In this document: one piece after another, positions 8,315 to 17,965 of the stretch | Layout: each line of letters starts with the position of its first letter | How positions within the stretch are numbered: the first letter of the stretch is position 1 | Assembly: GCF_002205795.1 (NCBI RefSeq) | Contig: NZ_NIUY01000001.1 | Location: 1-64,000, forward strand | DNA from: Chryseobacterium sp. VAUSW3 | GTDB lineage: Bacteria; Bacteroidota; Bacteroidia; Flavobacteriales; Weeksellaceae | Direction of reading: 5' to 3' | Length of the DNA: 64,000 nt | Translations under genes and position numbers: made by a program | Notes under the pieces: generated by a model | What the model was told of the DNA's origin: nothing | What the model saw: the letters and a program-made list of their open reading frames with translations, nothing else | Database searches by the model: none

Positions 8315-10855
8315 TTACGCTGAATTTCGGCTTGCATTAATATTCCCAAACAGCGAGCGCATTACGAGTTTTTCGTAAGCTTCCCGGTTGCCCTCATCCT
8401 TCTGGATTTTCATCAGCGCATATTGCTGGATACTGAGCAGCGGCAACACAATTTTCTCGCGGATTTTCACCGATTTTCTCGAAAGTGGCTCCTCTTCCAT
8501 CAGCATTCTAAATCCCGTCAGCTCAAGCATCATGGACTTCGAAAGTTCAAATTCATCAAAAAGAATATTCCAGAAACTGCCGAACTTTCTGTTATTTTTC
8601 ATGTAATACGTAAGCGGAAAATAAGACTTATTCATGCTCATCATGGAATTCAGCACTAAAGTTTTAAAGAAATCTGATCCTTTGTAAAGCGATTTCACCT
8701 CTGCGAATCTTCCCTGATTTTTGAGTTCATTCAGCGCAAAACCGAATCCGAAAAACCCGGGAACATTCTGTTTCAGCTGACTCCACGAACCTACAAACGG
8801 AATGGCGCGCAAATCCTCAAACTTCAGCTCGTTGCTACCGCCTCTTTTGCTTGGCCGGCTTCCGATATTGGTACGTCCGTAATATTCCAGCGTGCTCATT
8901 TCCTGCAGATACGGCACAAACATGGGGTGCGCCTTTAAATCCGAATATTTTTTAAAACTGATATCCGCCAGTTCCTCGATGAGCTGCCTTTCTTTTACCG
9001 TTAAATCTTTTTTAGAATTTTTAAAGACATCATTTTCAATTCCGGCAGTTAAAAGCTGTTCGAAGTTGTATTTTGCCTGGTCTTTGTTCCCGAAAACACT
9101 CGTTATCGTTTGTCCCTGAATGGTAAGTTCAATTTTATTATTGGCAATTGTTTTTCCTTGGGAAGCATAAAAATCGTGGGTTTTTCCGCCACCACGTGCC
9201 GGCGGGCCACCGCGTCCGTCGAAGAAAATGACTTTAATATTATTCTCATCTGAAATTCTGGTGAGCTGTTCTTTGGTTTCATAAATTTCCCAGTTGGCCT
9301 TCAGATATCCGCCGTCTTTTGTTCCGTCGGAAAAACCGAGCATAATCGTCTGTGCATTCCCTCGTCTTTCCAGATGTTTTCTGTACGCCGGAAGTTCGTA
9401 AAGTTCCTTCATCACCTTTTCGCCCGCATCCAGACCTTCCATGGTTTCAAAAAGCGGAACAATATCGATATTGATTTCCTCCTCGCTGTACCCGCAAAGC
9501 CTGAACATTCCAAACACATTCAGCACATCTTTCACCTCATCAGAATTTGAAATAATGTACCGGTTTAAACCTCTTTCTCCGTTTTTTTCCTGAATACTTC
9601 TGATATTGCAAATATTCTGAAGTGTGTCTTTTGTAATTCCGCTGAAATCATCGGGATTTAAAACAGTTTCCGTTTCCAGCAGCCATTTCAGTTTATCTTC
9701 TGTGGTGATATTTTTCAGATCAAGACCGGACTTTTCACCGATGATTTCGTCGATCACCTGCTGATGGATCCTGCTGTCCTGGCGCACATCCAGCGTTGCG
9801 AAGTGGGTGCCGAATATCTGTACACGGTCTTTGTAATCCTCCAGCAGATTATGGAAAAGTCCGTTATGCTGTTCTGTAAGAATTTTTTCAGCTTCACTGA
9901 TTCTGCTCAAAATATGCCTGGTTGTAATGTTTTGGTTCTTGAAAATCGCATCATAAAGTTCATGGCTCAATTGTTCCAACACCTCGGAAACTCCTCTGAA
10001 GCTTAATCTTCTTCTTAAATTTTTCAGGTGTTCGTAATAGGATTTAAGGATTGAGAAATGCAGTTCCTGTGCGACTTTCTGGGTGATCTTCGCAGTAACG
10101 AAAGGATTTCCGTCGCGGTCGCCGCCGGGCCAGAAGCCTAACTGGAAAATATCGTGAGGCAGCTTGAAATCTTGAGTTCCAAAGGAATTTTTAATCTTTC
10201 TGTACAATTCACCAAGAGAATCATAATACACGTACCGCAGGTAAAAAATAATACTCATCGCTTCGTCGAGCGGCGTGGGTTTTTCGCGGTTCAGGAATGG
10301 TGTTTTACCAAGCTGCTGCAAAAGCATATCGATTTCCGTCACCGAATCTTTCATAATGGCTGACCGCAGATCATGCAGAATCCGCTGTACGGAATTGGGA
10401 TAAAACTGGGTTGGATGCGCCGTAAACACAACCCGTACCGCAAAATCCCTCATTTTATCGCGGGTAGCCGTTACAAGATGTTCCTGCAATGCCCGCTCGT
10501 GAAGCTGATGAAGTGTTCCCGTTTCGCTCGGAGGATGGAGTTCGCAGAAAGCCGCATCTTCAATACTGTCGAAAAGCACTACCTGTCTTTCGATATACTG
10601 AATGATTTTGAAGAGAAGTTCAGTCTTCTGCTCTTCGGTTTCGAGTTCGGTGTGTTTGGCAAAAAACTCTTCTACAATTTCTTCAGGACTTTTCCCCTTT
10701 TCATAACCAATTTTGCTTTCTTCATAAAGAAAAGGCAGCAACATGCCTATATTGGTCATTTTGTCGTACGGCAAACTCATGAAAAGTGAGTTATAAATCT
10801 GAAACTTGTTTTCGACGAGCTGTCGGAATTTTTCGGTTTTTTCTTCGTTTTGCAT
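8315..10855 (-). CDS. ppc: Phosphoenolpyruvate carboxylase
   Basis: An 846-residue cytoplasmic enzyme that carboxylates phosphoenolpyruvate to oxaloacetate, refilling the TCA cycle. Visible motifs are FTAHPTQFYPNSVQ (catalytic His), GGDRDGNPFVT, FDGRGGPPARGGG (the mobile glycine-rich loop, in the form I recall from Bacteroidota) and SRPSKRGG. The C-terminus reads NINASRNSA in place of the RNTG end of the E. coli enzyme. In-frame ATGs also occur at 10939 and 10900; 10855 is preferred because the extra residues do not look like the family start and the longest form would begin four bases from the divergent gene at 10943. It is transcribed alone. Confidence 0.93.
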   Translation of the reverse strand: MQNEEKTEKFRQLVENKFQIYNSLFMSLPYDKMTNIGMLLPFLYEESKIGYEKGKSPEEIVEEFFAKHTELETEEQKTELLFKIIQYIERQVVLFDSIEDAAFCELHPPSETGTLHQLHERALQEHLVTATRDKMRDFAVRVVFTAHPTQFYPNSVQRILHDLRSAIMKDSVTEIDMLLQQLGKTPFLNREKPTPLDEAMSIIFYLRYVYYDSLGELYRKIKNSFGTQDFKLPHDIFQLGFWPGGDRDGNPFVTAKITQKVAQELHFSILKSYYEHLKNLRRRLSFRGVSEVLEQLSHELYDAIFKNQNITTRHILSRISEAEKILTEQHNGLFHNLLEDYKDRVQIFGTHFATLDVRQDSRIHQQVIDEIIGEKSGLDLKNITTEDKLKWLLETETVLNPDDFSGITKDTLQNICNIRSIQEKNGERGLNRYIISNSDEVKDVLNVFGMFRLCGYSEEEINIDIVPLFETMEGLDAGEKVMKELYELPAYRKHLERRGNAQTIMLGFSDGTKDGGYLKANWEIYETKEQLTRISDENNIKVIFFDGRGGPPARGGGKTHDFYASQGKTIANNKIELTIQGQTITSVFGNKDQAKYNFEQLLTAGIENDVFKNSKKDLTVKERQLIEELADISFKKYSDLKAHPMFVPYLQEMSTLEYYGRTNIGSRPSKRGGSNELKFEDLRAIPFVGSWSQLKQNVPGFFGFGFALNELKNQGRFAEVKSLYKGSDFFKTLVLNSMMSMNKSYFPLTYYMKNNRKFGSFWNILFDEFELSKSMMLELTGFRMLMEEEPLSRKSVKIREKIVLPLLSIQQYALMKIQKDEGNREAYEKLVMRSLFGNINASRNSA

Positions 10856-10942
10856 AAACAAATTTAGTTCTTTTTGAAATTTATTTGCCTTAAGATTCAT
10901 TAAATTAAACAAATCACAACGGAAAAACCGTATCTTCATGTT

Positions 10943-12277
10943 ATGAAATTTACAGCTGTTTTATTACTTTTTGTATTCTCGTTTATCACAGCGCAGAAGG
11001 GATTTGAAATTTCAGACCACAAGAAAACAGTTATTCCCTTCCAGCTCATCAACAATTTAATTTTTGTTCCGCTCAACATCAATGGTGCTGACCTTACCTT
11101 TCTGCTCGATTCCGGGGTTAACGAAACCATTCTTTTCAGTTTAGAAAACAAGGATGTAAACTTTAATGACATTGAAAAAATAAAATTTTCGGGCCTTGGC
11201 GAAAGTAAGGACATCGAAGGTTTACGATCCGACAACAATATTGTGAATATCGGCAAGAATTATAAAGATTTCAAGCACACCGTTTTTATAATTCTGGATG
11301 AAAGCATTAATTTTTCTTCGCATGTTGGGATTCCGGTCAATGGGATTATCGGTTATCATTTTTTTAAAAATCATCCGGTTGAAATTGATTACATCCGCAA
11401 AAAAATTACAGTTTACAGCGATGATGAAACCTTCAGAAAAAGAAATAAAAAATTCACACCATTTCCCATTACCATTGAAGGTAACAAACCCTACCTCATC
11501 GCCGGCGTAGAAATGACAAGTCAGAAAGTTGATTCTAAACTTCTTGTAGATTTGGGAAACAGCGACGCGATCTGGCTTTTCCCGAAACTGATTAAAGATT
11601 TTGTGTACAACCGCCCGAATATTGATGATTACTTGGGACAGGGTTTTAACGGCGACATTTTTGGGAAACGAAGCCGGATTCACCGTTTGTATATCGGCGA
11701 TTTCGTTTTCGAAAAACCTTTAACCGCAATGCCAGACGAATATTCTATTCAGAATTTAAAGTTGGTTCCTGATCGGAAAGGTTCTATCGGGAGCGATGTT
11801 TTGCGGAGGTTTACTGTACTTTTCAATTATCCAGAGAAAAGGATTTATTTCAGAAAAAATGCCAACTTCAAAGATCCGTTTCTCTTTAATAAAAGCGGCC
11901 TTGATATTCAGCACGACGGCATGACCTGGGAAAGTAAGTTGGTAAAGGTGGAAACACAAAAAAGTTACAGTAGTAGCGATGGAATAAACGTTTATGATGC
12001 GAAAGAAGGCTTCCAGTACAGTTTCGTACTCAAACCGAAATATTCCGTCGCCGGTTGCAGGCCCGATTCCCCATGTTTTGTGGCAGGCCTGAGAAAAAAC
12101 GACAAAATCATCAGCATCAACAGAAAAAATGCTGGAAGTTTCACATTGCAGCGCATTAATAATTTGCTGAGAAATGAAGACGGCACCAAGGTAAATTTTG
12201 AAGTGGAAAGAAACAGCCAGATCCTGAATTTTCAAATCATATTAAAAGATCCAATTCCGTATCAAGATGAAAATTGA
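10943..12277 (+). CDS. Retropepsin-like aspartyl protease with PDZ domain
   Basis: A 444-residue exported protein. A signal peptide (about 1-17, ending ITA-Q) precedes two pepsin-like halves: LLDSG at 54-58 and LLVDLGNS at about 200-207, the second with Leu in place of the usual Ser or Thr, so both catalytic Asp candidates are present. GIIGYHFF and GSIGSDVLRRF give the flap/psi-loop signals of each half. A PDZ domain occupies about 345-435 (PDSPCFVAGLRKNDKIISINRK). This layout matches the aspartyl protease/PDZ proteins common in Bacteroidota, likely periplasmic or surface quality-control or processing enzymes. The stop overlaps the start of the next gene by 11 bases. No C-terminal sorting domain is seen. 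Confidence 0.85.
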   Translation: MKFTAVLLLFVFSFITAQKGFEISDHKKTVIPFQLINNLIFVPLNINGADLTFLLDSGVNETILFSLENKDVNFNDIEKIKFSGLGESKDIEGLRSDNNIVNIGKNYKDFKHTVFIILDESINFSSHVGIPVNGIIGYHFFKNHPVEIDYIRKKITVYSDDETFRKRNKKFTPFPITIEGNKPYLIAGVEMTSQKVDSKLLVDLGNSDAIWLFPKLIKDFVYNRPNIDDYLGQGFNGDIFGKRSRIHRLYIGDFVFEKPLTAMPDEYSIQNLKLVPDRKGSIGSDVLRRFTVLFNYPEKRIYFRKNANFKDPFLFNKSGLDIQHDGMTWESKLVKVETQKSYSSSDGINVYDAKEGFQYSFVLKPKYSVAGCRPDSPCFVAGLRKNDKIISINRKNAGSFTLQRINNLLRNEDGTKVNFEVERNSQILNFQIILKDPIPYQDEN

Positions 12278-12785
12278 AGAAACCGCCATCGACCATATCC
12301 GGGCAAGACCGAGATTTAAAATTTTTACTGAAATAAGCAGAGAAAATTACACCACATTTCTTAAACATTTTCTGGCTTCCAGATCCGATGAATTTTCCGG
12401 AAATATCAATCCGGAAACTGCCGTGATTACCGTAAAAACCGGCCAAGACGATTATTGGAAACCCTGCCTGGCGCTGCGTACAGAAACCGAAGAAAATAAA
12501 ACAGTGATCCGCGGTGTTTTCGGGCCAAGTTCTGCAGTGTGGACTTTCTTTATGTTTCTTTATTTTATTTTTGCGATTTTGTGGATGGTTTTTATCACGA
12601 TTTGGTTTGTGGAAAAACAGATTAAAAGCAACGATTTTCCTTGGGCGCTGCCCGTTTCCTTTATCATGCTTTTCTTGCTCCTGGGAACATACCTGGCTAC
12701 AAGACTCGGCCAGCAGAAAGCCAAAACCGAAATGCAGAAACTCAGAAAATTTGCCGAAGAATCAATTACGGAATTCGAAAAGTAA
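12267..12785 (+). CDS. Hypothetical two-helix membrane protein coupled to the aspartyl protease
   Basis: A 172-residue protein with a soluble N-terminal region (1-88), two membrane helices (about 90-113 and 125-146) and a charged C-terminal helix. It has no recognised family. The ATG lies inside the end of the aspartyl protease gene (11-base overlap), so the two proteins are made together and may act together. The topology suggests both ends face the cytoplasm. The stop codon is 5 bases from the end of the convergent L,D-transpeptidase gene. Confidence 0.7.
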   Translation: MKIEETAIDHIRARPRFKIFTEISRENYTTFLKHFLASRSDEFSGNINPETAVITVKTGQDDYWKPCLALRTETEENKTVIRGVFGPSSAVWTFFMFLYFIFAILWMVFITIWFVEKQIKSNDFPWALPVSFIMLFLLLGTYLATRLGQQKAKTEMQKLRKFAEESITEFEK

Positions 12786-12789
12786 CGGG

Positions 12790-13725
12790 CTATTCTTCCA
12801 CTGACGAACGGGCTTCCACTTCTTCCCTGTTTTTCTGTTCTCTGAGAATTTTGGCGAGATGGGGTTCTATTATTTCCTGCATTTCTTCGAGAGAAATGTC
12901 ATTTGACGCTGGATCATTGATGAGATTTTTCCACGGTTTTTTGCCGCCCCATTGATAATCACCAAAAACGATTACCGGCGTTCCGTTTGCTTTCAGCGTT
13001 GCACCGCCTTTGTTCAGAATCCACGTGTCCACCCAATTGTAGAGGTATTTTGCATCATTCATCAGCAGCCTGAGACAGGAATGCGATGCCGGGAAACCGG
13101 GCAGGTCATACTGGTGCCACCCAATCCCAAGCGTGTTGTGCACATTTACATTAAACGGGAGTTTCCAGTCACTGTCAACAGTAGAAATCGCCAGTTCTTT
13201 TTTCCAGTTTGCAAACATAAGCCCACGTTTGGTTTGCGCAGATTTCTTTCCCATACTGGTGGGTCCCCATTTAATCAGCTTACCGCTTTCATACAATGCA
13301 TAAGCCTGAATGGGATAAGAAAAAAACACCATTTTCTTCACCTCTTTCAGGGTTTCGATATTTTTCGGAAATGGCGAATAAGCCATTAAAGTATGGTCGA
13401 ATATATCAGGAACTGCAAGCGTATCGGCACGCCATTTATTTTTGGAGTCCAGCCGGTTTAAGGCCAGAATCGTATAGCGTTCCTCCTCTGAAAACTCTTT
13501 ATTGAAAGCCGCCATGGCGGAATCTTTCTTTTTTGTGGGAAAAATGAAAGCGCTATAGGTAATTTGAGGTTTAATTTCTTCAACCTTCTTTACGGTGTCA
13601 TTTTTAATGGTTTCGGAAGAAGGATTCTTCACATTCCCTGAAATGTGATTGTCTTTTTTACACTGTACAAGAACTGCAAGAATAATTATTGCAAAAAATA
13701 AATTTAAAAATCTGAAGTGCTTCAT
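12790..13725 (-). CDS. L,D-transpeptidase family lipoprotein
   Basis: A 311-residue YkuD-type protein. Residues 1-21 form a lipoprotein signal ending LVQ-C22, so it should be lipid-anchored. The catalytic segment SHSCLRL contains His215 and Cys217; the family motif is usually SHGC, so the Gly is replaced by Ser here while the nucleophile is kept. Upstream HNTLGIGWHQYDLPG is a typical active-site entrance. Such enzymes make 3-3 peptidoglycan cross-links or attach lipoproteins to the wall. A second ATG five codons upstream (13740) is possible. It lies downstream of glgA on the same strand with a 115-base gap. Confidence 0.87.
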   Translation of the reverse strand: MKHFRFLNLFFAIIILAVLVQCKKDNHISGNVKNPSSETIKNDTVKKVEEIKPQITYSAFIFPTKKKDSAMAAFNKEFSEEERYTILALNRLDSKNKWRADTLAVPDIFDHTLMAYSPFPKNIETLKEVKKMVFFSYPIQAYALYESGKLIKWGPTSMGKKSAQTKRGLMFANWKKELAISTVDSDWKLPFNVNVHNTLGIGWHQYDLPGFPASHSCLRLLMNDAKYLYNWVDTWILNKGGATLKANGTPVIVFGDYQWGGKKPWKNLINDPASNDISLEEMQEIIEPHLAKILREQKNREEVEARSSVEE

Positions 13726-13840
13726 AAGGTCTGCAGGCATAATTTATCGGTTTCAGGTAAACTTTGCAAGAACAGTACCAAGAACAAAGGATTTCTTGAA
13801 ATATCATAGAACACTTAAGGCAAAGAAGAGCGATCTGTTT

Positions 13841-15247
13841 TTATCTTTTGTACATCTCCAGATACCGCTCCGCAGACTTCTCCCAGGAAAAATCATAATT
13901 CATGTTCGATTGTACAAGGCTCTGCATCAGTTCTTTATTGTGATAAATATGAAGCGCACGATGAATAGCATGTACCGCATCTTTGGCCGTAGCCGCACCG
14001 AAATTAATTCCGCTGCCGCCACTTGAAACATCTTCTACGGTATCGCGTAGACCACCGGTATAACGCACGATCGGCACAGTTCCGTAACGCATTGCATACA
14101 TTTGGTTCAACCCACAGGGCTCTACACGCGAAGGCATCAGCAAGAAATCAGATGAAGCATAAATTTTATGAGAGAGATATTCTTTATACCCCAAATCAAG
14201 CGCAAAATTTGAGTAGGATTGGGTAAGTTCGTTTAAGTGATATTCGATATTTTTGTCACCGGAACCTAGAATAATGATATTCAGTGCGCCATAGGTCTCC
14301 TGTATGCTTCTCCAGACGATATCCGGCAGCAAATCTGCACCTTTTTCTCCGGCAAATCTTCCGATAAAACCAAACAGAGGCAGATCCGGATCCAGATTAT
14401 ATTCTTTACAGAGGGCAATTTTATTCTTCTGTTTACCGATCACCACATTTTCTTCTGAAAAATTAAAATCTAAAAACGAATCAGTGGCGGGACTCCACAC
14501 CTCCACATCAATTCCGTTGATGATTCCATAAGCTTTTGCATGTTCCTGACGCACGAGCCCTTCAAGACCTCGGAAACTTTCGAAAAGTTCGTGCAGGTAA
14601 CCTTCGGAGACCGCATTGAAGGCGTGGCAGCACTTAATCATCGCCGCCAAAGGATTGATGAACCCATTCCAGTCGAGCAGTCCCCACTCTTCGCCATAAA
14701 ACCACGGAAAATAACCCGACATTTCCCAGTTCATCTGTCCCTGGTATTCGCCATTGTGAATCGTGCCGATCGTTTTTACGCCTTTCAGAAACCGGAATTC
14801 GGGACAGTTTTCAATCATGAATGGAACGAGACCGGTATGGTAATCGTGGCAATGTAGAATATCGGGGCGAATTTTCATTGCGGTAAGCCAGTGAAGAACG
14901 CCGTGCTGGAAAGCAAGAAATTGCTGGCTCTCGTCCCAGTATCCGTAAGGATTATCACGGTCCAGAAGTCCGGGGATCTTCACCAGATAAAGATCAAATC
15001 CCAAAACTTTCGATTTTTCCTTCATCACCTGTACCTGAAAAGTGTGGTGGCTCTGATGAATCCAGCCATCGAAAACAATTTCAAACTCGTGTTCGTGAAC
15101 AAAAATTTTGTTATACCATGGCATCACTACGCTGGCTTCAATTCCCTGAATTCTGTTGAGATATTTAGGCAATGCACCCACCACGTCTCCCAGACCGCCA
15201 ACTTTTGCAACCGGGTAACATTCCATGGAAAGATTAAAGATTTTCAT
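13841..15247 (-). CDS. glgA: Glycogen synthase
   Basis: A 468-residue GT5 glucosyltransferase extending alpha-1,4-glucan from a nucleotide sugar. The donor-binding motif KVGGLGDVVGALPKYL lies at about 15-30. The second Rossmann domain has FIGRFAGEKGADLL and the C-terminal active-site stretch has SRVEPCGLNQMYAMRYGTVPIVRYTGGL, in line with GT5. It follows glgB by 53 bases on the same strand, so the two form a glycogen operon. No glgC, glgP or glgX is nearby, so the nucleotide-sugar source must be encoded elsewhere. Confidence 0.95.
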   Translation of the reverse strand: MKIFNLSMECYPVAKVGGLGDVVGALPKYLNRIQGIEASVVMPWYNKIFVHEHEFEIVFDGWIHQSHHTFQVQVMKEKSKVLGFDLYLVKIPGLLDRDNPYGYWDESQQFLAFQHGVLHWLTAMKIRPDILHCHDYHTGLVPFMIENCPEFRFLKGVKTIGTIHNGEYQGQMNWEMSGYFPWFYGEEWGLLDWNGFINPLAAMIKCCHAFNAVSEGYLHELFESFRGLEGLVRQEHAKAYGIINGIDVEVWSPATDSFLDFNFSEENVVIGKQKNKIALCKEYNLDPDLPLFGFIGRFAGEKGADLLPDIVWRSIQETYGALNIIILGSGDKNIEYHLNELTQSYSNFALDLGYKEYLSHKIYASSDFLLMPSRVEPCGLNQMYAMRYGTVPIVRYTGGLRDTVEDVSSGGSGINFGAATAKDAVHAIHRALHIYHNKELMQSLVQSNMNYDFSWEKSAERYLEMYKR

Positions 15248-15304
15248 ATAAGATTTTCAGACGAAAGTTGTAAGTGCAGATTTAGAATTTAAATAGTTCT
15301 TTAT

Positions 15305-17251
15305 CTACTTTTTAGAGGCAGATTTTGCTTTTTTTAGATTCTGAACAGATTTTTTCTGCTTTAAAACCACTCCGGCAAGCGGTGGCAATGTCAGCACGAT
15401 GGCATTGGGGCGATACATCCACTCGTCGTCTTCTTCATCTACAACTTCAGCTTTTACGCCGCTACCACCATATTTCTCATCATCAGAATTCAGAATTACC
15501 TCCCAGTTCGTCCCTTCATTCACGCCTATTTTATAATCGAAAACTCTGGGAGTAAGATTCAAAACCGTCATGGTAACATCATCCTCTTTCTTCCCTTTTC
15601 TCAGATAAATAAAGATTGAATTATCACCATCATTGGCTTCAACCCATTCGAAACCTTCGGGTTTAAACTGGTTTTGGTACAGTGAAGTTTCGGTGGTATA
15701 AATGGCATTCAGATCTTTTACATAATTCTGCATGCCTTGGTGAACAGGATATTGCAGTAAATGCCAGTCGAGACTTTGGGTATAATTCCATTCCGCGGTT
15801 TGGGCAAATTCATTACCCATAAAGAGAAGTTTGGCTCCCGGATGGGTGTACATATAAGTGTACAACGCCCGCAGATTCGCAAATTTCTGCCATTCGTCTC
15901 CAGGCATTTTGTAAATCAAACTCGATTTACCGTGTACGACCTCATCGTGGGAAAGCGGCATCATATAATTTTCATTATACATGTACATCGATGCGAAAGT
16001 AAGCTTGTTATGCTGGTATTTTCTGTTGATTGGGTCTTCCTTGAAGTATTTTAAGGTATCATGCATCCAGCCCATCATCCATTTCATTCCGAAACCGATT
16101 CCGCCATCATGCACGGGTTTTGTAAGCATCGGAAAATCTGAACTTTCTTCCGCAATGGTCATGATATCGGGAAACTCTTTGTAAACTGCAGTGTTGAATT
16201 CCTGCAAAAACTGCTTCGCTTCGAGATTTACGTTTCCGCCTTCTGCATTCGGCTCCCATTCGCCTTCGTTTCTGGCATAATCCAGAAAAAGCATCGAAGT
16301 TACTGCATCTACGCGAAGCCCGTCGGCATGATACCTGTCGAGCCAGAACATCGCGTTGGAAATAAGGAAAGATTTCACTTCAGGTCTGCCGTAATTAAAG
16401 ATATGCGATTTCCATTCGGGATGGAACCCTTTTCTGGGATCTTCATGCTCGTAGAGATAAGTCCCGTCAAAAAAATGCAGTCCGTTAGCATCGCCCGGGA
16501 AATGTGACGGAACCCAGTCGAGGATAACGCCAATTCCGTTTTTGTGAAGTTCGTCAATTAAAAACATGAGATCCTGTGGTGAACCAAAACGTGAAGTGGC
16601 CGCGAAAAAACCGGTCACCTGATAGCCCCAGCTGGGATCATACGGATATTCCATCACTGGCATAAATTCCACATGAGTGAAATTCATTTCCTTTAAATAA
16701 GGCACCAGCCGTTCTGCAATTTCACGGTAACTGAAAAACCTGTTGGGGTCATCAACACCACGCATCCATGAGCCTAAATGCATTTCGTAAACCGAAAGTG
16801 GTGCTTCAAGATTATTCTTTTTCCAGCGGTTTGCCATCCATTTTTTGTCATTCCATTCGTACCATGTTGTTGAAATGATGGAACTGGCCTGAACATTCTG
16901 CTCCCAGCTCAGTGCAAACGGGTCACCTTTTTCCAGAAGAACTCCCTTGTTTGAACGGATGGCGTACTTATAGAGATTTCCCCAGTTGAGGCCGGGAATA
17001 AAGCCTTCCCAAATACCGGATTCATCCCATCTTGGTAACAGTTTGTGTGTTTCTGAATGCCAATTATTAAAGTTTCCTATTACAGAAACTTCTTTCGCAA
17101 ACGGTGCCCAGACTGCAAAATAAACGCCGCGTTTTCCGTTAACTTCTACACTGTGGGAGCCGAATTTATCGTAAAGTCTGTAATGCTTGCCTTCTCGAAA
17201 AAGATAAATGTCGTGATCTGTAAACAACGAATGAGGAATAACTTTTTCCAT
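15305..17251 (-). CDS. glgB: 1,4-alpha-glucan branching enzyme
   Basis: A 648-residue GH13 enzyme that forms alpha-1,6 branches in glycogen. An N-terminal CBM48-like domain (VYFAVWAPFAKEVSVIGNFNNW, near 43-65) precedes the catalytic barrel. The nucleophile is Asp315 (GLRVDAVTSML), the acid/base Glu368 (IAEESSDFP) and the third acid Asp436 (LSHDEVVHGK). A Lys-rich tail ends the protein. ATG 17251 is chosen; the frame is open upstream to a TTG at 17293, which lacks family similarity. A -7 box TATATTTG lies at 17317-17310 on the minus strand, placing the glgBA promoter about 60 bases upstream. Confidence 0.95.
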   Translation of the reverse strand: MEKVIPHSLFTDHDIYLFREGKHYRLYDKFGSHSVEVNGKRGVYFAVWAPFAKEVSVIGNFNNWHSETHKLLPRWDESGIWEGFIPGLNWGNLYKYAIRSNKGVLLEKGDPFALSWEQNVQASSIISTTWYEWNDKKWMANRWKKNNLEAPLSVYEMHLGSWMRGVDDPNRFFSYREIAERLVPYLKEMNFTHVEFMPVMEYPYDPSWGYQVTGFFAATSRFGSPQDLMFLIDELHKNGIGVILDWVPSHFPGDANGLHFFDGTYLYEHEDPRKGFHPEWKSHIFNYGRPEVKSFLISNAMFWLDRYHADGLRVDAVTSMLFLDYARNEGEWEPNAEGGNVNLEAKQFLQEFNTAVYKEFPDIMTIAEESSDFPMLTKPVHDGGIGFGMKWMMGWMHDTLKYFKEDPINRKYQHNKLTFASMYMYNENYMMPLSHDEVVHGKSSLIYKMPGDEWQKFANLRALYTYMYTHPGAKLLFMGNEFAQTAEWNYTQSLDWHLLQYPVHQGMQNYVKDLNAIYTTETSLYQNQFKPEGFEWVEANDGDNSIFIYLRKGKKEDDVTMTVLNLTPRVFDYKIGVNEGTNWEVILNSDDEKYGGSGVKAEVVDEEDDEWMYRPNAIVLTLPPLAGVVLKQKKSVQNLKKAKSASKK

Positions 17252-17309
17252 GGTTTCAGGGATTTCAGTTTTTGAATGGTAAGTATGAAACAACTTTACT
17301 TTAATCCAT

Positions 17310-17317
17310 CAAATATA
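17310..17317 (-). promoter_or_regulatory. Bacteroidota -7 box of glgB
   Basis: A perfect TATATTTG on the minus strand, 59 bases upstream of the glgB ATG. No clear TTTG box is seen at the usual 19-21 base distance, so only the -7 element is claimed. Confidence 0.5.
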
Positions 17318-17475
17318 TCCAAATTTACGGTAAAAAGCTTAGAAAAATCTGTTAAAACTGATTTAAACACTAAGTATTTTCACTAAAAATACATGAAAAT
17401 ATCAACTGAACCTTATTACCATCACTCAATATAGAAATCCCAGAACATTGTAACGACACGGTATTAAAGTGAAAT

Positions 17476-17946
17476 TTACGCTTCGTTCACTTTCGGTACT
17501 TTCACGGCAAGTTCGTACACATTGCCACGCATCAGGAATTTAATTCTTTCTCTGGTAGTAACCGTGTTCACTTCGCCGTCTTTCAGCACAATAATCCGGT
17601 CTCCTGTTGCGATATTCTGATCTGAAAGCCAGTCTTCCGGAGCTACATCATTTTCGAGTTTTTTCATTTCTTCCAGAATTTCCTCCGCCATTTCCTGGAA
17701 ACCTTCCTCGTAGGAATACAGTACTTTATATTCCGGATCCAAACCTACTTTAAAGGTTTTCTTTTCAGCAATAAGGTTGGCTTCCGAATTCGGCATCGGA
17801 TTATCTGAACCATCGGTAAAACCTACTTCAATAAGTTCGCCGTTGTGTTCCGCAGCATAATCCAGAATATCCTGATACGTTTCGAAATTGGTTACAACGG
17901 TATATTCATCATATTCGTAGCGCTGTAGTCTTTCATTCTTGTCCAT
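17476..17946 (-). CDS. Acidic hypothetical protein
   Basis: A 156-residue, strongly acidic soluble protein without signal peptide or membrane helix. Residues 1-50 have an RYEYDEYTVV start; the middle is helical (EEGFQEMAEEILEEMKKLE); the C-terminal 45 residues are beta-rich with a GDRIIVLKDGEV segment resembling a small barrel or SH3-like fold. I do not recognise the family. It starts 19 bases after the stop of the membrane protein at 17966, so the two are likely cotranscribed. Confidence 0.65.
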   Translation of the reverse strand: MDKNERLQRYEYDEYTVVTNFETYQDILDYAAEHNGELIEVGFTDGSDNPMPNSEANLIAEKKTFKVGLDPEYKVLYSYEEGFQEMAEEILEEMKKLENDVAPEDWLSDQNIATGDRIIVLKDGEVNTVTTRERIKFLMRGNVYELAVKVPKVNEA

Positions 17947-17965
17947 AATTATTTAATTTTTAATG

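Noticed and set aside
11222-12235. Long antisense frames inside the aspartyl protease gene
   Set aside because: They mirror the codon pattern of the sense gene and have no start signals or homology that I recognise.
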